Shown in pieces: positions 1-5,360 of a stretch of 5,360 nucleotides of DNA; position 1 is the first letter of the stretch, and each line of letters begins with the position of its first letter. Origin of the DNA: Nitratifractor sp. (GTDB taxonomy: Bacteria; Campylobacterota; Campylobacteria; Campylobacterales; Sulfurovaceae). Under the pieces are notes generated by a model that made no database searches, had not been told where the DNA came from, and was given only the letters and a program-made list of their open reading frames with translations. The position numbers and the translations under genes were made by a program. Location: positions 1 to 5,360 of the forward strand of contig WFSU01000091.1 in the NCBI GenBank assembly GCA_015485845.1. Reading direction: 5' to 3'.

Positions 1-1307
1 AGAAGACGCACGATGTGATTTTTGACGATGCGGTACTCGATCATGTGGCCGATATCTTCGAGCGTGAAGGGTGCGATGCCTGGTACGACCGCCCCATCAC
101 AGAACTCTTGCCCGAGGGGACATCGTACAACCCCGGTGATCTGGAAAAAGTTGATGACATCCTCGATGTATGGTTTGACAGCGGCTCGACATGGAATGCT
201 GTCCTCAAGAGCGGCAACTACGACGCCGGCCATTTCCCGGCTGATATGTACCTCGAAGGAAGCGATCAACACCGGGGATGGTTCCAAAGCTCCCTGCTCT
301 TGAGTACGGCGATCAATTTTCGCCCGCCGTATGAATCGATCCTGACGCATGGCTTCACCGTCGATGAGAAGGGCGAGAAAATGTCCAAGTCCAAGGGCAA
401 CGTCGTCGCCCCTCAAAAAGTCACTCAGCAGTATGGTTCAGAAATTCTCCGCCTGTGGGTGGCGCTGAGCGACTATCAGGGGGATCTCAAGATCTCAGAC
501 GGCATCCTCAAGCAAACCGCCGAGCAGTACCGCAAGATCCGCAATACCTTCCGCTTCCTGCTTGCCAACGTGGATGATTTGGACAGTGTGGTGGCTCCCG
601 AAGCGTATGGTGAACTCGACCGCTGGATCTTGCGCAAGGCACGCGAAGTGTTTGCCGAAGTCAAGGCGAGTTTTGACCGGTACGATTTCCTCCGGGGTTT
701 TGCCCTGCTCAACCACTTCCTCACCAACGAACTCAGTGGTATCTATATGGATGTCTGCAAAGACCGCCTCTACACTGAACGCGCCGACAACCCCACCCGC
801 CGCAGCGCCCAGTCGGCCATGGCGCTCATCGCCCGCTCGATGCTCGCACTCATCGCTCCGGTGCTGACCTATACTGCCGATGAGATCCTCGAGTACGCCC
901 CGGCAGTATTCAAAGGCGATATGGAGTCGGTCTTTGACCTTGAGTACGCCGAGATTCCCGAAGTAGCCGAGAGCTTCGACGACACCCTCATGCTCGCCGC
1001 CCGCGAAGCCCTCTCCGAAGAGGTCGATCGTCTCAAAAAAGAGAAGATTATCAAAGCCACCCTCGAGCTGGAGATCGCCGGAGACGTGGATGCCTTTACC
1101 ATCACCGACGCCAAAGATCTCGAAGACTGGTTTGTTGTCAGTGCAGTGGTGACCGCCTCAGTCGGTGAAGAGCTCGGCCGCTTCGAAGCCGACGGCCACA
1201 CCTACACGATCCACCGCGCCACCCACGCCAAATGCCCCCGCTGCTGGCGCTACACCGCACTGGACGAAGAGCACGTCTGCGCCCGTTGTGCTGAGGTACT
1301 TGGGTAA
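1..1307 (+). CDS. ileS: Isoleucyl-tRNA synthetase, C-terminal part (5' end outside window)
   Basis: Cytoplasmic class I aminoacyl-tRNA synthetase that activates isoleucine with ATP and charges tRNA-Ile. The reading frame is open from the first full codon at base 3, so the true start and the N-terminal HIGH and editing regions lie upstream; about 434 residues are visible. Seen in order: DVWFDSGSTW near 165-194, the EGSDQHRGWF active-site segment near 255-284, the KMSKS ATP-binding loop (codons 378-392, in context EKMSKSKGN), a helical anticodon-binding region (roughly 600-1000), and a C-terminal zinc finger with two CxxC pairs (Cys codons at 1233, 1242, 1278 and 1287). The motif set and the zinc finger at the extreme C-terminus identify IleS rather than ValRS or LeuRS. 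The stop codon is TAA at 1305-1307, and its last A is the first base of the next gene's ATG. No frameshift or missing motif is visible in the part present. Confidence 0.97.
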   Translation, partial: KTHDVIFDDAVLDHVADIFEREGCDAWYDRPITELLPEGTSYNPGDLEKVDDILDVWFDSGSTWNAVLKSGNYDAGHFPADMYLEGSDQHRGWFQSSLLLSTAINFRPPYESILTHGFTVDEKGEKMSKSKGNVVAPQKVTQQYGSEILRLWVALSDYQGDLKISDGILKQTAEQYRKIRNTFRFLLANVDDLDSVVAPEAYGELDRWILRKAREVFAEVKASFDRYDFLRGFALLNHFLTNELSGIYMDVCKDRLYTERADNPTRRSAQSAMALIARSMLALIAPVLTYTADEILEYAPAVFKGDMESVFDLEYAEIPEVAESFDDTLMLAAREALSEEVDRLKKEKIIKATLELEIAGDVDAFTITDAKDLEDWFVVSAVVTASVGEELGRFEADGHTYTIHRATHAKCPRCWRYTALDEEHVCARCAEVLG

Positions 1308-1435
1308 TGTTTGACCTCTCCCAGCCCGTTTCCACCGCCGTGATCGTCGGATCGATAGCGCTTATTGTTGTGCTTGTCGGGATTGGGTTAGGGGTTGTGG
1401 GGTATTATAAGAGGAAATTAGAGGTAAGGAAGTAA
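1307..1435 (+). CDS. Small single-pass membrane protein, 42 aa, downstream of ileS
   Basis: A short ORF starts at the ATG fused to the ileS stop (TAATG, 1-nt overlap) and ends at TAA 1433-1435. A Shine-Dalgarno-like GAGGT at 1293-1297, 9 nt before the ATG, supports the start. The product begins MFDLSQPVSTAVIV. It has one long hydrophobic stretch of Val, Ile, Leu and Gly (about residues 11-33), then YYKRK and a short basic tail ending EVRK. By the positive-inside rule the C-terminus should face the cytoplasm. There is no lipobox or cleavable signal peptide. Overlap with ileS suggests translational coupling. From memory, C. jejuni also has a small uncharacterised gene between ileS and gatA, so this may be a conserved small protein. 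Function is unknown. Support is coupling, ribosome binding site and membrane-segment character; no homology could be tested. Confidence 0.72.
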   Translation: MFDLSQPVSTAVIVGSIALIVVLVGIGLGVVGYYKRKLEVRK

Positions 1436-1440
1436 ATAAT

Positions 1441-1797
1441 CTAAGCTTCCAAAATAGCTATCGCTGCACGCAAGATAACAGGAAGCCGCTCAGTAATCAC
1501 ATCTTCAACCACATACAAATCTACTCCTTCATAATCATGGGCAATAAAATTTCTGAGCTCATAACTCCCTTTGATATCCTGCTTTTCAAAACGGGAGAGA
1601 ATTTCAAGCTCGCCATTATGCAGCAGTTTGTCAAACTGTTCGGATATAGAGGTCAGATGCATTAAGATCGCTGCTCTCCCTTTCTCTTCGTCTTCGAGTG
1701 CTTTATACACCGACCCATATTCCTTGACTATGTTATCGATAAACTCGATTTTTTTTTGGATATTTTCAATACGACTGATCGCTTTTTTGCTATGCAT
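1441..1797 (-). CDS. hepT: HepT-like HEPN ribonuclease toxin (DUF86), type VII toxin-antitoxin
   Basis: Predicted toxin of a HEPN/MNT module, 118 aa, all-helical. The HEPN signature R-x4-H-x-Y is intact as RNFIAHDY (R82, H87, Y89), followed by a Gly-Val-Asp-Leu segment usual for the family. In studied members Arg and His form the RNase active site of a dimer, and the motif Tyr is the residue AMPylated by the MNT antitoxin; the cellular target here (tRNA or mRNA) cannot be read from sequence. The ATG at 1797 gives an 8-nt overlap with the end of mntA (ATGCATAG), implying translational coupling with antitoxin first. Only a weak GTGAG precedes it. The gene has an A9 run on its coding strand (1749-1757, codons 14-17) and is AT-rich compared with the flanking genes. 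It ends 5 nt from the stop of the convergent small membrane gene. Length and motif look complete, so it is probably functional. Confidence 0.88.
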   Translation of the reverse strand: MHSKKAISRIENIQKKIEFIDNIVKEYGSVYKALEDEEKGRAAILMHLTSISEQFDKLLHNGELEILSRFEKQDIKGSYELRNFIAHDYEGVDLYVVEDVITERLPVILRAAIAILEA

Positions 1798-2104
1798 AGA
1801 TCAACTCACTTTGTATGTGCTTTTTAAACGGTGATGGACTGTCCAGATCAAAAATGTCGACCTTCCGGTGAAAAGTTTGGCGCAAGATTTCACGCACTGA
1901 CGCAAGCAGTTCAAAATAACGATAGGCATCCATTGTTGTTCGCAATGTTTCATTCTTGGCGATGGCAATATCTATGTCGCTGTATAGGGTCGCGTTTTCG
2001 TTGGCATAGCTGCCGAATAGAGCGATATGCTCGATCCCGTCTTCCATCAGTTGTGGCTTGAGTTCCCGGAGTTTTTGAAGTATCGTTTCTTTTGTCGGTT
2101 TCAT
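1790..2104 (-). CDS. mntA: MntA-like minimal nucleotidyltransferase antitoxin
   Basis: Minimal nucleotidyltransferase of the DNA polymerase beta superfamily, 104 aa, the predicted antitoxin partner of the adjacent HepT-like protein. The diagnostic G-S-x10-D-x-D motif is exact (G31, S32, D43, D45; FGSYANENATLYSDIDIAI), and a third metal-binding Asp is probably D83 in KVDIFDLD. In studied pairs this enzyme transfers AMP units from ATP to the HepT motif tyrosine and so blocks the toxin. The chosen start is the ATG at 2104 (MKPTKETILQKL), which places GS near residue 31 as is common in the family and directly follows a strong promoter. The frame stays open upstream to ATGs at 2143 and 2185. Those would run through that -10 box and, for the longest, the gatA promoter, so I consider them unlikely. 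The TAG stop at 1790-1792 lies inside the start of hepT. Confidence 0.88.
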   Translation of the reverse strand: MKPTKETILQKLRELKPQLMEDGIEHIALFGSYANENATLYSDIDIAIAKNETLRTTMDAYRYFELLASVREILRQTFHRKVDIFDLDSPSPFKKHIQSELIYA

Positions 2105-2110
2105 AGGAGT

Positions 2111-2119
2111 ATTATAGCA
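2111..2119 (-). promoter_or_regulatory. Extended -10 promoter of mntA-hepT
   Basis: Read on the minus strand the site is TGCTATAAT, a perfect TGn extended -10 element. No good TTGACA-like -35 sits about 17 bp upstream, which is normal for housekeeping promoters in Campylobacterota. Counting the hexamer as -12 to -7 puts +1 at 2104, the A of the mntA ATG. No Shine-Dalgarno could then be present, and none is seen between the box and the ATG (ACTCCT). This suggests a leaderless transcript. The transcription start is inferred from spacing only. Confidence 0.7.
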
Positions 2120-2170
2120 CAGTTCTTCTCTCCCCACTATCATTTCACCCCGCCCAAAACAACTTTTCGC

Positions 2171-2176
2171 TATAAT
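2171..2176 (+). promoter_or_regulatory. -10 box of the gatA-guaB-dgkA promoter
   Basis: A perfect TATAAT lies 31 nt upstream of the gatA start, preceded by a T-rich CTTTTCGC in place of a clear -35. This fits the Campylobacterota promoter style. The predicted start point is near 2183-2184, giving a leader of about 24 nt that holds the gatA ribosome binding site. The box lies 54 bp from the opposing mntA -10 hexamer, so the two polymerase sites abut or overlap. Confidence 0.6.
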
Positions 2177-2197
2177 CTGTAGCAATTTTTACCGGAC

Positions 2198-2201
2198 AGG
2201 A
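2198..2201 (+). promoter_or_regulatory. Ribosome binding site of gatA
   Basis: AGGA lies 6 nt before the GTG at 2208. It supports the GTG as the real gatA start despite the non-ATG codon. Confidence 0.6.
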
Positions 2202-2207
2202 TAAATT

Positions 2208-3569
2208 GTGATCACCCTCAAAGAAGCCCTTTCTAAAACTCCCGAAGCAATTCAAACATTACGCGATGAAATCATGGCGGCTGCGCAGGCCAGTGAGCTT
2301 AACGCCTATATCGGTTTTGAGCAAAGCGGAGACGGCATCCCGATCCTGCTCAAGGACAATATTCAGGTCAAAGACTGGAGCGTTACCAGCGGATCGAAAA
2401 TCCTCCAGGGCTACATCGCGCCGTACGATGCGACGGTAGTTAAGAATTTACGTGCAGCCGGATTTGCACCGTTTGGACGGGCGAACATGGATGAATTTGC
2501 GATGGGATCGACCACGGAGAGCAGCTACTACGGTGTGACGCGCAATCCGCGTGACCCCCAGTGTGTCCCCGGCGGAAGCTCCGGGGGTTCAGCAGCAGCG
2601 GTGGCCGCAGGGATCGCGATCGCCGCACTCGGGAGCGATACGGGTGGCTCGATCCGTCAGCCGGCGGCCTACTGCGGTGTGGTGGGGTTCAAACCCACGT
2701 ATGGTCGCGTCAGCCGCTACGGACTGGGGGCGTATGCTTCGAGTCTTGATCAGATCGGCCCGATCACCCAGAATGTCGAAGATGCCGCGATTTTGTATGA
2801 CGCAATCAAAGGGCACGACCCCAAGGATTCTACCTCAGCTGAGTTTGAGAAAGAGCCGATCTTCGGCCACATCGACCCGACGCGCAAGCTGACCATCGCG
2901 GTGATCGACAATTACATCGACGAAGCCGATTCGGCAATACAAGATGCTTTTGCCCGGACGGTCGAGACCCTCGAAGCGGCAGGACACACCATCATCCACC
3001 GGGAGATGACCAATACCAAGTACGACATCGCCACCTATTACATCCTCGCCACTGCCGAAGCGGCTACCAACCTTGCCCGTTACGACGGTGTGCGTTACGG
3101 CCGCAGAGCCGAAGGGGTCACGAGCACTGAAGAGCTCTTTTTCAAAACCCGCAGTGAAGGGTTTGGGGAAGAGGTGAAGCGGCGGATATTGCTGGGGAAC
3201 TTTGTCCTCAGTTCCGGGTATTACGATGCTTATTATCTCAAAGCCCAAAAAGTCCGCCATTTGATCCGGGATGAGTATAATGCGATCTTCGAAGAGGCCG
3301 ACCTGATCCTCTCCCCCGTCGCCCCGAGCGTTGCCCCCAAGATCGGTGAACTGGCCGATCCGCTTGAGATGTACAAGAGTGACATGTACACCCTTGGCAC
3401 GAACCTCGTGGGGCTGCCTGCCCTTTCTCTTCCTGTTGCCGATGATCCCGAGACTGGGATGCCCATTGGCCTGCAACTTATTGCCAAAGCCTTTGACGAA
3501 AAAACCCTTTTTGACGGAGCCCTCGGCCTCGAACAAGCTGTCAACTACACCACCACAGGAGCCCACTAA
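2208..3569 (+). CDS. gatA: Asp-tRNA(Asn)/Glu-tRNA(Gln) amidotransferase subunit A
   Basis: Glutaminase subunit of the GatCAB complex. It releases ammonia from glutamine and channels it to GatB, which converts mischarged Glu-tRNA(Gln) and/or Asp-tRNA(Asn) to the correct aminoacyl-tRNAs in the cytoplasm. The 453-aa product has the amidase-signature fold. Seen: the catalytic Lys in ILLKDNI (K49), the Gly/Ser-rich PGGSSGGSAAA with cis-Ser S124, and the nucleophile in GSDTGGSIRQPA (S148); the 24-residue spacing of the two Ser matches the family. The C-terminal half holds the typical LGTNLVGLPALSLPV segment (about residues 392-406). The start is GTG with AGGA upstream. Its TAA overlaps the guaB ATG by 1 nt (TAATG). 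GatB and GatC are not in this window. Length is normal and no defect is seen. It appears to be first in its transcription unit because the toxin-antitoxin cassette precedes it in the opposite direction. Confidence 0.97.
   Translation: MITLKEALSKTPEAIQTLRDEIMAAAQASELNAYIGFEQSGDGIPILLKDNIQVKDWSVTSGSKILQGYIAPYDATVVKNLRAAGFAPFGRANMDEFAMGSTTESSYYGVTRNPRDPQCVPGGSSGGSAAAVAAGIAIAALGSDTGGSIRQPAAYCGVVGFKPTYGRVSRYGLGAYASSLDQIGPITQNVEDAAILYDAIKGHDPKDSTSAEFEKEPIFGHIDPTRKLTIAVIDNYIDEADSAIQDAFARTVETLEAAGHTIIHREMTNTKYDIATYYILATAEAATNLARYDGVRYGRRAEGVTSTEELFFKTRSEGFGEEVKRRILLGNFVLSSGYYDAYYLKAQKVRHLIRDEYNAIFEEADLILSPVAPSVAPKIGELADPLEMYKSDMYTLGTNLVGLPALSLPVADDPETGMPIGLQLIAKAFDEKTLFDGALGLEQAVNYTTTGAH
3557..3561 (+). 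promoter_or_regulatory. Ribosome binding site of guaB inside the gatA 3' end
   Basis: AGGAG lies 7 nt before the guaB ATG, within the last codons of gatA. With the TAATG junction it indicates coupled translation and fixes the guaB start at 3569. Confidence 0.7.
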
Positions 3570-5014
3570 TGCGTATCAAAAAACGAGCCTTGACTTTCGA
3601 AGATGTTTTGCTGGTACCCCAGCACTCGACCGTCCTCCCCAAAGAAGTAAGCACGGTGACCAAACTCACCCGTAATGTCGGGCTCAATATCCCCATCGTC
3701 TCTGCCGCGATGGATACCGTTACCGAGTTCAAGGCCGCCATCGCCATGGCGCGTCTCGGCGGGATTGGTGTGATCCACAAAAATATGGATGTCCAAACAC
3801 AAGCATTGCAAGTCAAGAAAGTAAAAAAGAGTGAGAGCGGTATCATCATCGACCCGATCTTCATCGGCCCGGATGCCACCGTGGGTGAAGCCGACGCCAT
3901 GATGGGTGAGTACCGTATCTCAGGTGTCCCGGTCGTGGATGAGGACAACACCCTCATTGGGATCATCACCAACCGGGACATGCGTTTCATTACCGACATG
4001 AGCCTCATCGTCCGGGATGTGATGACACCCGCTCCGCTGGTAACCGCTCGCAAAGGCACCACCCTCGAAGAGGCAGCCAAGGTACTCCAGAAGCACAAGA
4101 TCGAGAAACTTCCCATCGTCGATGATGATGACAAACTCATCGGTCTGATCACCATCAAAGACATCGAGAAAAAAGAGCAATACCCCAACGCCAACAAAGA
4201 TGAATTTGGCCGCCTCCGTGTCGCTGCCGCAATCGGTGTGGGGCAGCTCGATCGTGCCCGCGCATTGGCAGAGGCCGGAGTGGATGTAATTGTTCTTGAC
4301 TCAGCACACGGTCATTCGCAGGGGATCATCGACACGGTCAAAGCGATCAAAACCGAGCTTGATGTCGACGTCATCGCAGGCAACATCGCCACCGGGGCTG
4401 CGGCCAAAGATCTCATCGATGCCGGAGTCGATGCCGTCAAAGTGGGGATCGGCCCGGGCTCCATCTGCACCACGCGGATCGTTGCTGGGGTCGGGGTTCC
4501 TCAGATATCTGCAGTCGATGAGGTGGCGCAAGTCGCCAATCCTCTTGGCGTCCCGGTGATCGCAGATGGGGGGATTAAATACTCCGGTGATGTGGCTAAA
4601 GCCCTCGCCGTGGGTGCCAGCAGCGTTATGCTCGGCTCGGCACTGGCCGGAACGTATGAGGCACCGGGTGAGATGATCATCTACAACGGCCGCCAGTTCA
4701 AAGAGTACCGTGGTATGGGCTCGATCGGCGCAATGTCCAAAGGGAGCACTGATCGCTACTTCCAGGAAGGCACCGCTGCCGATAAACTCGTCCCCGAAGG
4801 GATCGAAGGGCGTGTTCCTTATCGTGGCAAGATCGCCGATGTGATCCACCAGATGATCGGCGGTCTGCGCAGCTCGATGGGCTATTGCGGTTCTGAGTCG
4901 ATCCCGGTTTTTTGGGAAAAAGCCGAATTCGTCGAAATCACCGCTGCCGGGCTCAAAGAGTCGCATGTGCATGACGTGACCATTACCAAGGAGAGCCCGA
5001 ACTACCATGGGTGA
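3569..5014 (+). CDS. guaB: Inosine-5'-monophosphate dehydrogenase
   Basis: Cytoplasmic enzyme that oxidises IMP to XMP with NAD+, the committed step of GMP synthesis. The 481-aa product has the full bacterial layout. The N-terminal barrel part begins RALTFEDVLLVPQHS. Two CBS domains follow (roughly residues 92-205, with VMTP at the second and GLITIKDIEK at its end); these usually bind adenine or guanine nucleotides allosterically. The barrel then resumes with LDSAHGHS, the catalytic loop GIGPGSICTTR (Cys300), the IMP-binding ADGGIKYSGD (D333), and the mobile flap with the Arg-Tyr dyad (R396-Y397 in DRYFQ) followed by EGIEGRVPYRG. All catalytic residues are present. The start overlaps gatA by 1 nt and the TGA at 5012-5014 overlaps dgkA by 8 nt, so it is the middle gene of a coupled gatA-guaB-dgkA unit. 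GMP reductase is excluded because the CBS pair and the GuaB-type flap are both present. Confidence 0.98.
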   Translation: MRIKKRALTFEDVLLVPQHSTVLPKEVSTVTKLTRNVGLNIPIVSAAMDTVTEFKAAIAMARLGGIGVIHKNMDVQTQALQVKKVKKSESGIIIDPIFIGPDATVGEADAMMGEYRISGVPVVDEDNTLIGIITNRDMRFITDMSLIVRDVMTPAPLVTARKGTTLEEAAKVLQKHKIEKLPIVDDDDKLIGLITIKDIEKKEQYPNANKDEFGRLRVAAAIGVGQLDRARALAEAGVDVIVLDSAHGHSQGIIDTVKAIKTELDVDVIAGNIATGAAAKDLIDAGVDAVKVGIGPGSICTTRIVAGVGVPQISAVDEVAQVANPLGVPVIADGGIKYSGDVAKALAVGASSVMLGSALAGTYEAPGEMIIYNGRQFKEYRGMGSIGAMSKGSTDRYFQEGTAADKLVPEGIEGRVPYRGKIADVIHQMIGGLRSSMGYCGSESIPVFWEKAEFVEITAAGLKESHVHDVTITKESPNYHG

Positions 5015-5360
5015 CACCAACAAACCCGCGTTTAACCTCTTCGCAAATATCTCCTATGCCTGGGCGGGCTTCAGGAATATCCTCCGTGAGGAGACTTCCT
5101 TTAAAATCCAGCTTCTGGCGATCTTCGTCGTGACCGTCGGGCTGATTTTTGTCCCGATTCCTCTACACACAAAACTTATCCTCTTTGTTTCCATGTGGCT
5201 TGTCCCTTTTGCCGAGGCGATCAACAGTGCCATCGAGCGGGTGGTTGATCTGGTCACTCAGGAGCACCATTCTCTCGCCGGTCAGGCCAAGGATATTGGG
5301 GCATTTGTTGTCTTTATGGCATTTGCGATCGTGGTGATGATTTGGGGGGTGGTGTTGTAT
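5007..5360 (+). CDS. dgkA: Diacylglycerol kinase DgkA (3' end just outside window)
   Basis: Small trimeric inner-membrane kinase that phosphorylates diacylglycerol (or undecaprenol in some relatives) with ATP, recycling lipid released during envelope synthesis. 118 residues are visible and the frame is still open at the window end; E. coli DgkA is about 122 aa, so almost the whole protein is present. Seen: an amphipathic N-terminus with SYAWAGFRNILREE, a first membrane segment (about residues 36-51), a second (about 55-69) leading into the signature EAINSAIERVVD with E70, N73, E77 and D81, then GQAKDIG (K95, D96), and a third membrane segment (about 98-118). The ATG at 5007 overlaps the guaB stop (ATGGGTGA). 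AAGGAGA at 4988-4994 is the likely ribosome binding site, with a rather long 12-nt spacer. Substrate preference cannot be told from sequence. Confidence 0.93.
   Translation, partial: MGDTNKPAFNLFANISYAWAGFRNILREETSFKIQLLAIFVVTVGLIFVPIPLHTKLILFVSMWLVPFAEAINSAIERVVDLVTQEHHSLAGQAKDIGAFVVFMAFAIVVMIWGVVLY

Noticed and set aside
1445..1486. Inverted repeat GCTTCC/GGAAGC as a terminator after the small membrane gene
   Set aside because: The six-base arms are separated by about 30 nt with no following U-tract, and they lie in hepT coding sequence; likely chance.
2156..2167. AAAACAACTTTT as a palindromic operator
   Set aside because: The arms are only four A/T bases long, which is expected by chance in an AT-rich intergenic region.
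2105..2185. N-terminal extension of mntA to the ATG at 2185 or 2143
   Set aside because: The extension (with CFGRGEM and CYNTP segments) would be encoded across the strong -10 box and, for the longest version, the gatA promoter. The ATG at 2104 gives a normal family N-terminus. Not fully excluded.
1436..2207. Attachment sites or insertion-sequence remnants flanking the toxin-antitoxin cassette
   Set aside because: I compared both edges by eye and found no convincing direct or terminal inverted repeats and no transposase or integrase fragment.
2835..3566. 243-codon minus-strand ORF opposite gatA
   Set aside because: It lies entirely antisense to the intact, motif-complete gatA. Long antisense frames are expected in GC-rich coding DNA, and its product shows no recognisable domain.
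3541..4197. 218-codon minus-strand ORF across the gatA/guaB junction
   Set aside because: It is Ser/Met/Thr-rich, typical of an antisense frame, and overlaps conserved coding sequence of guaB.
4301..5023. 240-codon minus-strand ORF opposite guaB
   Set aside because: Shadow of guaB, with Asp/His/Arg-rich low-complexity character and no domain motif. The guaB frame is complete with all catalytic residues.

Overview
The window is bacterial and gene-dense. It reads as a housekeeping operon fragment of a Campylobacterota (epsilonproteobacterial) genome. The order ileS, small membrane protein gene, gatA, guaB matches what I recall for Campylobacter jejuni, and the protein sequences look most like the free-living Sulfurimonas/Sulfuricurvum/Sulfurovum side of the phylum. 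The housekeeping genes are fairly GC-rich for that group (37 of 60 bases in 4381-4440), so the genus is left open. This assignment rests on memory of gene order and sequence character, not on a search.

Layout: (1) 1-1307, +: the 3' part of ileS, with the KMSKS loop, anticodon-binding region and C-terminal zinc finger. (2) 1307-1435, +: a 42-residue single-pass membrane protein whose ATG overlaps the ileS stop. (3) 1441-2104, -: a two-gene HEPN/MNT toxin-antitoxin cassette of the HepT-MntA (type VII) kind, more AT-rich than its surroundings (18 GC of 60 bases in 1741-1800). (4) 2105-2207: a short divergent promoter region. (5) 2208-3569, +: gatA. (6) 3569-5014, +: guaB. (7) 5007 to the window end, +: dgkA, missing only its last few residues.

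The plus-strand genes cover isoleucyl-tRNA charging, the transamidation route to Gln-tRNA and Asn-tRNA, GMP synthesis and diacylglycerol recycling. gatA, guaB and dgkA are joined by 1-nt and 8-nt overlaps and are probably one transcription unit. The antisense HepT-MntA cassette separates ileS and the small membrane gene from gatA, and gatA has its own TATAAT box just downstream of the cassette promoter.

The most interesting part is the cassette. Both signature motifs are intact: R-x4-H-x-Y in HepT and G-S-x10-D-x-D in MntA. The mntA promoter is a perfect extended -10 (TGCTATAAT) placed so that the predicted +1 is the A of the ATG, which suggests a leaderless antitoxin mRNA. The toxin gene carries an A9 run near its 5' end. 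I saw no RNA genes, CRISPR array, insertion sequence or strong terminator. No gene-free stretch exceeds about 100 bases.
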